Of a DNA stretch of 64,000 nt, positions 16,355-24,962 are shown piece after piece. Source of the stretch: UBA11090 sp035560555 (GTDB taxonomy: Bacteria > Spirochaetota > Spirochaetia > Treponematales > Rectinemataceae). Both the position numbers and the translations under genes were made by a program. A model generated the notes under the pieces. That model was not told the origin of the DNA. It saw nothing but the letters and a program-made list of their open reading frames with translations, and searched no databases. The number at the start of each line of letters is the position of its first letter. Position 1 is the first letter of the stretch. The stretch lies in assembly GCA_035560555.1 (NCBI GenBank), contig DATMZF010000054.1:62001-126000 (forward strand). Reading direction: 5' to 3'.

Positions 16355-17917
16355 ATGGAAAAGAATAAACAGCGGCCCCTCATCGAGATGATGGCGGTAT
16401 CGAAATCCTTTCCCGGAGTCCAGGCGAACGATTGCGTCGACCTGGAGCTCTTTCCCGGGGAAGTCCTGGCGCTTCTGGGCGAAAACGGGGCGGGCAAAAG
16501 CACCCTCATGAACATCCTCTGCGGGCTCTACAGGCCGGATTCTGGCGAAATCCTCGTCAGGGGGAAAGGAGTCTCGATCGGCAGCCCCAAGGATTCGCAA
16601 AACCTGGGCATCGGAATGGTCCACCAGAACTTCAAGCTCGTCGATTCCATGACGGTGCTCGAGAACATAATCCTGGGCATGCGCGAGCAGTCTTTCTTCC
16701 CGAATATGAAGGGAGTGAGAAGGGAAGTCGAGGCGCTTTCGGGAAAATACAACCTTCGTGTCGATCCAGAGGCTTCCATCTGGCAGCTTTCGGTGGGCGA
16801 ACAGCAGCGCGTCGAGATTCTCAAGCTTCTCTACCGCAAGGCGGAAATACTCATCCTCGACGAACCCACGGCCATCCTGACGCCGCAGGAATCCGCCGAA
16901 CTGAGCAAGGTGATTCATCTCATGCGCGCCGAGGGGAAATCCGCCGTCTTCATCACGCACAAGATGGAAGAGGTGATGAGCTTTTCCGACAGGGTTATGG
17001 TCTTGAGGCGGGGCAAGGTGGTGGCGGGCGTGGCCACGGTCGAAACGAGTCCCTCGGAACTGGCGAGGCTCATGGTCGGGCGGGAAGTCCTCTTCGAGCT
17101 GGAGAAGAAACCTTTCGCGCCGGGCTCGGCCATTCTTCGGATCGAAAAGGTTTCGGCGAAGGATGACAGGGACTTACCCGCGCTCAAGGACGTGGATCTC
17201 GTCGTGCGCTCCGGCGAGATCGTCGGTATAGCCGGTGTCGCCGGCAACGGCCAGAGGGAACTCGCCGAGGTGATAACGGGCCTGCGGCGCCTGAGCGCCG
17301 GCAAGGTATCGGTCGGCGAGCTGGACGTCACGAACGCCGCGCCCATTTCGGTGATCAGGGCTGGCGTCTCCCACATTCCCCAGGACCGCACCTCGGTGGG
17401 CGCCGTGGGCGACATGAGCGTGGCATCCAACCTGGCCATGAAGAACTACAGGAAGCCTCCCCTCTCGGTCGGGGTCTTTCTTCTGCCAAAACGCGTCGCC
17501 GCGATGGCGAGAAGGCTGATCGAATCCTTCAAGATCATGACGCCAGGCCCCGACACCCACGTCAAATTCCTTTCGGGCGGCAACATCCAGAAAACCATCC
17601 TGGCGAGGGAGATCGGCGCCTGTAAAAATCTCCTCGTCGCCGTCTATCCTTCGCGAGGCCTCGATATAGGCGCGACCGAGGCTGTGCGCAAGCAGCTCGT
17701 CAGGCAGCGCGACCAGGGACTGGGCGTCCTCTTCGTATCGGAGGACATCGACGAGCTCATCCAGGTCGCCGACACTATTGCCGTCATGTTCGAGGGACGA
17801 ATAATGGACAGCATTCCGGCGGACAGGGCCGACGCGGAGACCTTGGGCCTGCTCATGGCTGGCGTTTGCCCGGACTCGAAGGGAAAAACAACGGCGCGCG
17901 AAGGGAGCCAGCGATGA
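16355..17917 (+). CDS. Nucleoside/nucleobase-type ABC transporter ATP-binding protein (two ATPase domains)
   Basis: A 520-residue cytoplasmic protein with two fused ABC domains, as in the ATPases of BMP and sugar importers (YufO/NupO, RbsA types). Domain 1 has LLGENGAGKSTLMNIL (about residues 43-58), LSVGEQQRVEILK and LILDEPTAIL. Domain 2 (from about 260) has the degenerate GVAGNGQREL nucleotide loop usual for this family, LSGGNIQKTILAREI and a YPSRGLDIGATEAV segment. It powers import with the two permeases immediately downstream, whose first gene overlaps by ATGA. The length is standard. Confidence 0.92.
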   Translation: MEKNKQRPLIEMMAVSKSFPGVQANDCVDLELFPGEVLALLGENGAGKSTLMNILCGLYRPDSGEILVRGKGVSIGSPKDSQNLGIGMVHQNFKLVDSMTVLENIILGMREQSFFPNMKGVRREVEALSGKYNLRVDPEASIWQLSVGEQQRVEILKLLYRKAEILILDEPTAILTPQESAELSKVIHLMRAEGKSAVFITHKMEEVMSFSDRVMVLRRGKVVAGVATVETSPSELARLMVGREVLFELEKKPFAPGSAILRIEKVSAKDDRDLPALKDVDLVVRSGEIVGIAGVAGNGQRELAEVITGLRRLSAGKVSVGELDVTNAAPISVIRAGVSHIPQDRTSVGAVGDMSVASNLAMKNYRKPPLSVGVFLLPKRVAAMARRLIESFKIMTPGPDTHVKFLSGGNIQKTILAREIGACKNLLVAVYPSRGLDIGATEAVRKQLVRQRDQGLGVLFVSEDIDELIQVADTIAVMFEGRIMDSIPADRADAETLGLLMAGVCPDSKGKTTAREGSQR

Positions 17918-19014
17918 AAATCATATTCGAAAAGCGAAAAACCATCTCCAAGGCGGCCCTTTTCATCGTGCCGGCAGCCTCCTTCCTGGTCTCCTTGATT
18001 CTGACGGGGCTCGTTCTTTCCGCCTTCGGGACCGATCCATTCGCGACCTTCGCGGCCATGTTCAAGGGCGCCTTCGGCTCGTCCAACGGTTTTTCAGAAA
18101 CCCTCGTCAAGGCCATTCCCTTGACGCTGACGAGCCTGGGCGTCGCCCTCGCCTTCAAGCTCAAGTTCTGGAACATCGGCGCGGAGGGCCAGCTCATGCT
18201 CGGCGGCATCGCGGCCGCCTGGATGGCCCTGTTTTTGGGCAATGCCCTCCCCTTCTTCCTTCTCCTTCCCGCCTGCTTCCTCGCCGGCTGCGTAGGAGGC
18301 GCCCTCTGGGCCGGCATCCCCGCTTTCCTCAAGACCAGGCTCAAGGTGGACGAAACCCTCGTCACCCTCATGCTGAACTATGTGGCGATCCTCTTCGCCG
18401 AATACCTGTATTACGGCCCCTGGCGCGATCCCAAGGGCTACGGTTTCCCCGGCTCGGCGCCCTTTCCCGAGGCGGCCTGGCTGCCCAGGATTTTCGGCAG
18501 GGCCCACGTGGGCATCTACTTCGCCCTTATTCTGGCCGTCATCCTCTGGATCGTGATCAAACGGACGCGCTGGGGCTTTGAGCTGACGATCATCGGCGCC
18601 AGCCCCAAGGCCGCGCGCTATCAGGGCATAGCGGTGCGGCGCAACATTTTCCTGGCCCTTCTTCTTTCGGGCGCCCTCAGCGGCCTGGCGGGCGCCTGCG
18701 AAGTCACGGGCATTTCCCACCGGCTTCAACAGGGCCTCAACCTGGGGTACGGCAGCACCGCCATCATCATCGCGTGGATGTCCCAGCTCAATCCGGCGGC
18801 CATTCCCTTCGTCGCCCTCCTCATGGCGGCGATTCTCGTCGGCGGAGACCAGGTTCAGCTGATGATGGGTCTGCCGTCGGCGATGGGCATGGTCATGCAG
18901 GGGCTCATACTCTTCCCGATGCTCGCCGGCTCGCTCTTCACGGAATACAGGATCAGGTGGATCGGCGGCTTCGGCAGGAAGCCCAAAGCCGAATGCGTCG
19001 AAGGAGAGGCATGA
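17914..19014 (+). CDS. BMP-type ABC transporter permease, first subunit
   Basis: A 366-residue polytopic inner-membrane protein of the BPD_transp_2 family (NupP/YufP type). It has a long first helix after MKIIFEKRK and about nine further hydrophobic segments. Family landmarks are the LKFWNIGAEGQLMLGGI stretch (about residues 85-100), AGALWAGIPAFLK-like turns and VDETLVTLMLNYVA (about 143). The ATG at 17914 overlaps the ATPase stop; a longer frame upstream lies inside the ATPase gene and is rejected. It forms the channel with the following permease. Confidence 0.92.
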   Translation: MKIIFEKRKTISKAALFIVPAASFLVSLILTGLVLSAFGTDPFATFAAMFKGAFGSSNGFSETLVKAIPLTLTSLGVALAFKLKFWNIGAEGQLMLGGIAAAWMALFLGNALPFFLLLPACFLAGCVGGALWAGIPAFLKTRLKVDETLVTLMLNYVAILFAEYLYYGPWRDPKGYGFPGSAPFPEAAWLPRIFGRAHVGIYFALILAVILWIVIKRTRWGFELTIIGASPKAARYQGIAVRRNIFLALLLSGALSGLAGACEVTGISHRLQQGLNLGYGSTAIIIAWMSQLNPAAIPFVALLMAAILVGGDQVQLMMGLPSAMGMVMQGLILFPMLAGSLFTEYRIRWIGGFGRKPKAECVEGEA

Positions 19015-19964
19015 TGGATCTCATCACTTCAATTCTCGCCATTACGGTGAGAGCGGGTACCAGTCTCGTCTTCGCGACCATCGGCGAAATCCTGACCGAA
19101 AGGGCGGGAATCATGAACCTCGGCATCGAGGGCATCATGCTCATGGGAGCCGTCTCGAGCTTCGCAGCCTCCTTCTACAGCCAGAATCTCGCGGTTGCCC
19201 TCCTCGTGGCCATGGCCGTGGGCGCCGCGATGGCGACGCTCCACGCCTTTCTCGCCGTCACCATGCGCGCGAACCAGGTCGTCTGCGGGATTTCCATCAC
19301 CCTCTTCGGCACGGGCTTTTCCAGTTTCCTGGGACAGCGGCTCGGACCGGCGACGAACAACTTCCGCCTCATGGGCCTGAAGGGAGCGAAATTCTCCCCC
19401 CTTCCCGTCGAGGCGCTCTCGGACATCCCGATCCTGGGAGCCCTCTTCAGCCAGGACCTGCTCACCTACGCCGTCTACCTCCTCATACCGCTCTCCTGGT
19501 GCTTCCTCTACAAGACGCGCCCCGGACTCTGGCTCCGCTCCATCGGGGAGGACCCGCAGACGGCCGACGCGATGGGCATCGATGTCATCAAGTCCAAATA
19601 TCTCTACACTATCTTGGGAGGCGCCCTCATGGGTCTGGGAGGCGCGCACCTCTCGCTCTCCTACACGCCGGGATGGTCCGAGAACATCACCGGCGGCCGC
19701 GGCTGGATCGTCGTCGCCCTGGTCATCTTCTCCATGTGGAATCCCGCCCGCTCGGTCTGGGGAGCCCTCCTCTTCGGCGGCATCAACGCCGTGCAGTTCA
19801 GGCTCCAGGCCTCGGGCACCAACATCCCGGCGGCCTTCCTCAACATGCTGCCCTATCTGGGGACGATAGCCGTCCTCGTGCTCATGACCTGGTGGGAGGC
19901 GCTGTCGAAGAAGATCGGGGCCCCCGCGGCGCTGAGCGTGCCCTACATGCGCGAGGACAAGTGA
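19014..19964 (+). CDS. BMP-type ABC transporter permease, second subunit
   Basis: A 316-residue polytopic membrane protein of the NupQ/YufQ type. It has the characteristic GEILTERAGIMNLGIEGIMLMGA segment in its first 50 residues, about eight hydrophobic helices, and a GMDVIKSKYLYT-like cytoplasmic coupling loop near residue 185. Two adjacent ATGs (19011 and 19014) are possible; AAGGAGA spacing favours 19014. The upstream gene ends at 19014, so the two overlap. The gene completes the importer, and only one base separates its stop from the RidA gene. Confidence 0.92.
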   Translation: MDLITSILAITVRAGTSLVFATIGEILTERAGIMNLGIEGIMLMGAVSSFAASFYSQNLAVALLVAMAVGAAMATLHAFLAVTMRANQVVCGISITLFGTGFSSFLGQRLGPATNNFRLMGLKGAKFSPLPVEALSDIPILGALFSQDLLTYAVYLLIPLSWCFLYKTRPGLWLRSIGEDPQTADAMGIDVIKSKYLYTILGGALMGLGGAHLSLSYTPGWSENITGGRGWIVVALVIFSMWNPARSVWGALLFGGINAVQFRLQASGTNIPAAFLNMLPYLGTIAVLVLMTWWEALSKKIGAPAALSVPYMREDK

Positions 19965-19965
19965 G

Positions 19966-20478
19966 ATGGCCTCGCGGATCGAGGAACGCTTGAGAGAACT
20001 GGGGCTGGAGCTTCCGCCCGTCCCCGCGCCGGTCGGCCTCTACGCCCCGGCGCGCGAGTCGGGAGGCTATCTCTACCTCTCTGGCTCCGGGGGGACAGCC
20101 CCTGAGCGCGGAGACGAGGCTTCCGCGCCCGAAAGTGAAACCGCGGGGACCGACGCGACGCACGGACGCGTTGGCTCCGACCTCTGCGTCGACCAGGGAC
20201 GAAAGGCGGCGCGAATGGCCGTCCTCAAGGCATTGAGCATCGCGAAGGACTACCTCGGCGGCTTCGAGCGCGTGCGACGCGTGGTGAAGGTGCTGGGCTT
20301 CGTCAGTTCGGCCGTGGATTTCTATCGTCAGCCCGAAGTGATCGACGGGGCGAGCGAACTCCTCCTCGATCTCTTCGGCCCGGAGGACGGCGCTCACGCC
20401 CGGTCCGCTGTCGGCGTCTTCGCCCTGCCCTTCAATATTCCCGTGGAGATAGAGATGATTTTGGAGTTGAAACAATGA
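19966..20478 (+). CDS. RidA (YjgF) family protein
   Basis: A 170-residue RidA-superfamily protein of the longer subgroup that starts IEERLRELGLELPP. The trimer-forming fold is recognisable from GLYAPARESGGYLYLSGSG, CVDQGRKAARMAVLKALS, FERVRRVVKVLGFVSSA and a final FNIPVEIEMILEL. RidA proper hydrolyses reactive enamine/imine intermediates released by PLP enzymes and other deaminations. The catalytic Arg of canonical RidA sits in a different context in this subgroup, so activity is uncertain. A short non-conserved Glu/Ala insert lies near residues 45-65. Its co-transcription with the purine importer suggests a role in nitrogen-compound catabolism. Confidence 0.8.
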   Translation: MASRIEERLRELGLELPPVPAPVGLYAPARESGGYLYLSGSGGTAPERGDEASAPESETAGTDATHGRVGSDLCVDQGRKAARMAVLKALSIAKDYLGGFERVRRVVKVLGFVSSAVDFYRQPEVIDGASELLLDLFGPEDGAHARSAVGVFALPFNIPVEIEMILELKQ

Positions 20479-21509
20479 GCGCCGCCGAACAGGCGCGCGC
20501 CGACAAAAGCGCAGGGGCCGGGGAAAAGGCCCGAACCGGCGGGACGATCTTCTATTTCGATGCGCACGGCCACCGCGAGGGCCTTCTGCCGAAAGCCCTC
20601 AGACTTGTCCCGGGCAACACCATCCCCGAGGACCTGCGCCTCGCCGACCTCGCGCGGGCGCGGCTGGGCGGTCTCGTTCTCTGCGTCTTGGGCGACCCCA
20701 ACAGTTTTCTTCCCATCAAGATCGACCCTTACGCGAACGTGCTGAAGCGGCTAAAGACCGCCAAGAGTACCGTGGCCGAGGCGGGCGGCATCATCGCGCG
20801 CGGTTCAGGGGCCCTGGAAGCCGCGCGCGAAAAGGAAACCACCGCCTTCCTCCTGGGCATCGAGGGAGGAGATTTCGTCGGCGAAAGGATAGACAGGATA
20901 GACGCCGTCTTCGAAGAAGGCGTCAGGCTCATCGGACTCGTCCACTACTCGAGGAACAAGCTCGGCTCGATTTCCTACGGATGGGGCGGGCGCGTCGTGC
21001 CGCAGGCGGAGAGGACAGGCCTCACGGGGCTAGGCAAGGAGGCGATAGCGAGAGCCAACAAACTCGGCGTGATCGTCGACCTGGCCCACGCCGACGACGA
21101 GACGATACGGGACGCCCTGGCGGTCTCAGAGGCCCCCATGATCTGCAGCCACACGGGGCCGCGGGCCCTTCAGGCCTTTCCGCGATACATCCCCGACGAG
21201 CTCATTCGCGGCATCGCCGACGGAGGAGGGATCATCGGACTCTGGCCCTTCTTCGACAAGGGTGTGGGCGTACCCGACCTCGCGACCTTCGCCGAGTACG
21301 CGGCATACTGCGCCGACCTCGTGGGAAGCGAGCACCTCGCGATTGGAAGCGACTGCAATGGCGTCCCCGGTTACATGTCGGGCTACAGGAACCTCCTCGA
21401 CGCGCCGAAGATATCGGCCGCCCTGGAGGAGCGCGGCTTTTCAGCGGACGAGATCGCCGGCATAGCCGGAAGGAATCTCCTGCGATTCTTCGGAAAAGTG
21501 ACCCGTTGA
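20475..21509 (+). CDS. Membrane dipeptidase family (M19) hydrolase
   Basis: A 344-residue zinc hydrolase of the M19 renal-dipeptidase family. The metal-binding features are FDAHGHREGLLP (residues about 28-39), LGIEGGDFVG (bridging Glu, about 134), VDLAHADDETI (about 199) and ICSHTGPRAL (about 219), with GSDCNGVPG near residue 292. The family cleaves dipeptides, including D-amino acid ones, and some members act on other amides. No signal peptide is present, so it is cytoplasmic here. It overlaps the RidA gene by ATGA. Why a dipeptidase is in a purine-importer operon is not clear; a ring-opened purine derivative is one possible substrate. Confidence 0.85.
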   Translation: MSAAEQARADKSAGAGEKARTGGTIFYFDAHGHREGLLPKALRLVPGNTIPEDLRLADLARARLGGLVLCVLGDPNSFLPIKIDPYANVLKRLKTAKSTVAEAGGIIARGSGALEAAREKETTAFLLGIEGGDFVGERIDRIDAVFEEGVRLIGLVHYSRNKLGSISYGWGGRVVPQAERTGLTGLGKEAIARANKLGVIVDLAHADDETIRDALAVSEAPMICSHTGPRALQAFPRYIPDELIRGIADGGGIIGLWPFFDKGVGVPDLATFAEYAAYCADLVGSEHLAIGSDCNGVPGYMSGYRNLLDAPKISAALEERGFSADEIAGIAGRNLLRFFGKVTR

Positions 21510-21538
21510 AACGGCCGCGCGGCTCCGAAGAGGAATTG

Positions 21539-21567
21539 TTGCGCGCCGATGATTTCCCGGTTATTAT
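21539..21567 (+). promoter_or_regulatory. Possible internal promoter upstream of adenine deaminase
   Basis: TTGCGC (21539-21544) and TATTAT (21562-21567) are 17 bases apart in the 88-base gap before ade. The -10 box matches five of six consensus bases but the -35 only three or four. It could give ade and the xanthine dehydrogenase genes independent expression. Confidence 0.35.
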
Positions 21568-21597
21568 AAAACTCCAGTAAAGAGCCGAGGAGCGGGA

Positions 21598-23316
21598 ATG
21601 AACAAAGACCTTATCGATACCGCAGCCGGAAAGGTTCCATGCGACCTGAACATCCAAAACTGCACGATCGTCGACGTGCTCGGCGGGAACTTGATCGCGA
21701 AGGCCACCGTTTCGATCCGCAACGGCAGGATAGCCGGCGTGAACGACGGCCTCGAGGCCAAGGCCAATATCGACCTGAAGGGCAAGTTCCTCGCCCCCGG
21801 ACTGGTGGACGCCCACGTCCACATCGAATCCTCCCTGCTCACCCCCGCTGAATACGCCCGCGTCGTCCTGCCGCACGGCACGACGACGGTGGTGGCCGAT
21901 CCCCACGAAATCGTCAACGTCATGGGCTACGACGGCATGCGCTTCATGCTGGCGGCCTCGGACGACCTTCCCCTGGACATCTTCTTCATGGTCCCCTCCT
22001 GCGTTCCCGCCACCGAGTTCGACACCGCGGGCGCGGCGCTCTACGCCTCCGACATGTATCCTTTCCTCCAGGACAAGAGGGTTCTCGGCCTGGGCGAGGT
22101 GATGAACTATCCCGGTGTCCTCGCGCGCGAGCAGCGGCTGATGGACAAGATCGCCCTCTTCGCGAGCGCGCGCAAACCCGTGGACGGACACGCGCCGCGC
22201 CTTTCGGGCGCCGCGCTTTCGGCGTACATAATGGCGGGGATCGGTTCGGACCACGAGTGCACCACTCCCGAGGAAGCCAGCGAAAAGTTGTCCAAGGGAA
22301 TGTATATAATGCTGAGAGAGGGCTCGACCGCCCGCGACCTTCGCCACCTCCTGCCGGCGATAACACCCTTTACCGTACCCAGATTCATGCTCTGCTCGGA
22401 CGACAGGCACTCCAACGACCTTCGCGACGAAGGGCACATTGACCACGCGCTGAGGATCCTCCTCGCTGGAGGCGTGGCGCCCATCGACGCTTTCAGGATA
22501 GGAGCGGCCAACGCCGCGCTGTGGTTCGGCATGAAAGGGATCGGCGTGGTCGCGCCGGGCTGCAAGGCCGATTTCGTCGCCTTTTCCTCGTTCGAGGATT
22601 TTAGGGCCGAAATGGTCTTCAAGGGCGGACATCTCGTGGCCGAAAACGGCTCGCTCATCGATGACTTCCCTCCGCGCTCCCTGCCGCTCCGCGACTCGGT
22701 CAACATCAAATGGCTCACCGCCGGGGATTTCGCCATCCCCGACCAAGGCAAGAAGGTCCGGGTCATAGAGGCAAGACAGGATTCGCTCATAACCGGCCAC
22801 CTCGTGGAGAAGCCGATGGTGAGGGAAGGCCTGTGCGTCTCCGACCAGGAGCGGGACCTCATCAAGATCTTCGTCATCGAGCGCCATACGGGTTCGGGGC
22901 GGATAGGCAAGGGCTTCATCAAGGGGCTGGGACTGAAGCGTGGAGCCATAGGCGGCACGATAAGCCACGACTCGCACAACATGATCATCGCGGGGATGGA
23001 CGATGTATCCATTTTCAAGGCGGCGCGACACCTCAATAAAATCAAGGGGGGCCTCGTCTACGCCGTGGGCAACGAGATCATCCTCGACCTCCCCCTTCCG
23101 GTGGCCGGGCTCATGAGCGACAGGGACGCCGACTTCGTCATAGAACGGCTGCGCGCTTTCGAGGAAATATTCATCAGGGAAGGCTTGACGAATCACTCCC
23201 CGCTCATGACCCTTTCCTTCATGGCCCTGCCCGTCATATCCAGCCTGAGGATCACGGACGCGGGGCTCATCGACGTGGACCGCTTCGCGCCGGTGGATCT
23301 TTATGTGGACGGATAA
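21598..23316 (+). CDS. ade: Adenine deaminase
   Basis: A 572-residue amidohydrolase-superfamily enzyme that deaminates adenine to hypoxanthine, normally with Fe or Mn. The diagnostic adenine deaminase layout is complete: an N-terminal DVLGGNLIAKATVSIRNGRI beta-sandwich, LVDAHVHIESSLLTPAEYA (about residues 78-96), HGTTTVVADPHEIVNVMG (about 98-115), and SDDRHSNDLRDEGHIDH (about 262). A C-terminal domain carries FVIERHTGSGRIGKGF and IGGTISHDSHNMIIAG. E. coli Ade and B. subtilis AdeC have similar length. It feeds purine oxidation by the xanthine dehydrogenase encoded 30 bases downstream. GCCGAGGAGCGGGA precedes the ATG. Confidence 0.97.
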   Translation: MNKDLIDTAAGKVPCDLNIQNCTIVDVLGGNLIAKATVSIRNGRIAGVNDGLEAKANIDLKGKFLAPGLVDAHVHIESSLLTPAEYARVVLPHGTTTVVADPHEIVNVMGYDGMRFMLAASDDLPLDIFFMVPSCVPATEFDTAGAALYASDMYPFLQDKRVLGLGEVMNYPGVLAREQRLMDKIALFASARKPVDGHAPRLSGAALSAYIMAGIGSDHECTTPEEASEKLSKGMYIMLREGSTARDLRHLLPAITPFTVPRFMLCSDDRHSNDLRDEGHIDHALRILLAGGVAPIDAFRIGAANAALWFGMKGIGVVAPGCKADFVAFSSFEDFRAEMVFKGGHLVAENGSLIDDFPPRSLPLRDSVNIKWLTAGDFAIPDQGKKVRVIEARQDSLITGHLVEKPMVREGLCVSDQERDLIKIFVIERHTGSGRIGKGFIKGLGLKRGAIGGTISHDSHNMIIAGMDDVSIFKAARHLNKIKGGLVYAVGNEIILDLPLPVAGLMSDRDADFVIERLRAFEEIFIREGLTNHSPLMTLSFMALPVISSLRITDAGLIDVDRFAPVDLYVDG

Positions 23317-23345
23317 AGGAAGCGGGAGAGGAACAGGCAGCGCAT

Positions 23346-24962
23346 ATGGAACAAATGAGAATATTCGTGAATGACCGCTGGGTCGAACCGCGGACCGCCC
23401 GCGGATCGCCGGCTCTCGATTTTATCCGCGGGGAGATGGAACTGACGGGCACCAAGGAAGGTTGCCGCGAGGGCGACTGCGGGGCCTGCGCCGTGCTGGT
23501 GGGAGAGTTTTCGGATGAATCGCTCCGCTACCTCGCGGTGCCATCTTGTCTCCTGGCCACAGGCTATCTTTCCGGCAAGCACCTCATCACCATAGAGGGC
23601 TTGAGCGCCTCGTCGCCCGATGGGCTGACACCCGTCATGAAGGCTTTTCTGGAAGAGAACGCCAGTCAGTGCGGGTTCTGCACGCCAGGCTTCATCGTAT
23701 CCTTGAGCGCGTGGCTCGCCGGTCCGGGCAGGCCGGATCTGGCTGGAGCCATGGTCTCGGTGGACGGTAATCTTTGCCGATGCACGGGCTATGGATCCAT
23801 AAGGAGAGCCGCCGAACGCCTCGCGAGAGAGTTCGGAGACCTGCCGGAAGCGCCGATGGCGCGCGTCGCGGCGCTCGTGGAGCGCCGCGTCTTGCCGTCT
23901 TCGGCCCTCGCTTTTTTGGAGGAGGCGAAACGGGGCGGCGCGAGTCGGCCTCTCGAGGCCGCCAAGAGAGCTTCGCGCGAGAGCGACCCGGAAACAAGGT
24001 TTTCCGCGGCCGGCGGACCTGGCGAAACGGGGTCGGTGGCCCTAGGGGGGGGGACCGATTATTATGTCCGAAACCCCGATCCAGCCCTGGACTTCAGGCC
24101 GCTTCTCCTGCGCTCGTCCGGCGCTCTTTCCGGCATAACGCGGACGAGGCTGGCCGGCTCCTCCTGGGTACGGATCGGCGCCGCCGCGACCGTGCGCGAA
24201 TTTTTCGCCTCGCCGATCGTAAGGGAAGCGGTGCCCGGCATCGAAGCCTTCGAAGGGGAATTCGCCAGCACGCTCATCAGAAACATCGCCACCGTGGGGG
24301 GCAACATAGCGAACGCCTCGCCGGTCGGGGATATCACGTCGATGTTGATGGGCCTGGGCGCGATGCTGGAAATCGGAAGAGACCTAGGACTCGCCGTCGA
24401 ATCGCGCTTTCTCCCCATCGAGGATTTTTTCACGGGCTATAAAACGACGGCTCTCCGCGAAAACGAGATCATCATCGCCGTCCTGACGCCCGATGGCGCG
24501 GGAGCCCCGGACGCGGCGGACTACCCGGGAGCCGAGAGCGCGACCGACGAGGCCGCACAGTCAGGCGACGCCGAAACAAGATCCGGCACGCTCTTTTCCT
24601 TCGAGAAGATCGCCAAACGGGGAAAACTCGATATAGCGGCGGTCAACACCGCCATATCCTTCCGGATCGAGGAGGGCCGCGTTCGCGCCGCGAGAATCAG
24701 CGCGGGCGGTGTCGCCGCCGTGCCGATGCTGCTCCGGAAGGCCTCGGCCGTCCTGGAGGGCGCGGCGATCGACAGGAAGGACGCGCTAGCCCTCGCCAGC
24801 CTCGCCCTGAACGTGTCCGCGGCGGCCGAGGAGGAGATATCCCCCATCGGCGACGTGCGGGGTTCGGCTTCCTACCGGAAACGGATGACGGGCAGGCTCA
24901 TCCTCGCCCATTTCATCCACCTCTTCGGCGCCGACGGCATCGCGAAGGAGCTTTTTCCATGA
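23346..24962 (+). CDS. Xanthine dehydrogenase small subunit: [2Fe-2S] and FAD domains fused
   Basis: A 538-residue electron-transfer subunit. Residues 1-160 form two [2Fe-2S] domains with CREGDCGACAVLVG (about 41-54), CGFCTPGF (about 112) and LCRCTGYGS (about 144). After a linker, an FAD domain starts near residue 225 (SVALGGGTDYYVRN; TVGGNIANASPVGD about 318), and a CO-dehydrogenase flavoprotein C-terminal domain follows. This order matches XdhA of bacteria with two-subunit xanthine dehydrogenase. An insert rich in Asp, Ala and Glu (about 390-415) interrupts the C-terminal FAD part. Its stop overlaps the molybdopterin subunit start by ATGA. Electrons from hypoxanthine/xanthine pass through this subunit to NAD or another acceptor. 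Confidence 0.9.
   Translation: MEQMRIFVNDRWVEPRTARGSPALDFIRGEMELTGTKEGCREGDCGACAVLVGEFSDESLRYLAVPSCLLATGYLSGKHLITIEGLSASSPDGLTPVMKAFLEENASQCGFCTPGFIVSLSAWLAGPGRPDLAGAMVSVDGNLCRCTGYGSIRRAAERLAREFGDLPEAPMARVAALVERRVLPSSALAFLEEAKRGGASRPLEAAKRASRESDPETRFSAAGGPGETGSVALGGGTDYYVRNPDPALDFRPLLLRSSGALSGITRTRLAGSSWVRIGAAATVREFFASPIVREAVPGIEAFEGEFASTLIRNIATVGGNIANASPVGDITSMLMGLGAMLEIGRDLGLAVESRFLPIEDFFTGYKTTALRENEIIIAVLTPDGAGAPDAADYPGAESATDEAAQSGDAETRSGTLFSFEKIAKRGKLDIAAVNTAISFRIEEGRVRAARISAGGVAAVPMLLRKASAVLEGAAIDRKDALALASLALNVSAAAEEEISPIGDVRGSASYRKRMTGRLILAHFIHLFGADGIAKELFP

Noticed and set aside
21232..23196. Minus-strand open frame of about 650 codons opposite the dipeptidase and ade genes
   Set aside because: Both plus-strand genes are clear family members. 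The antisense frame crosses a gene boundary and shows no domain.
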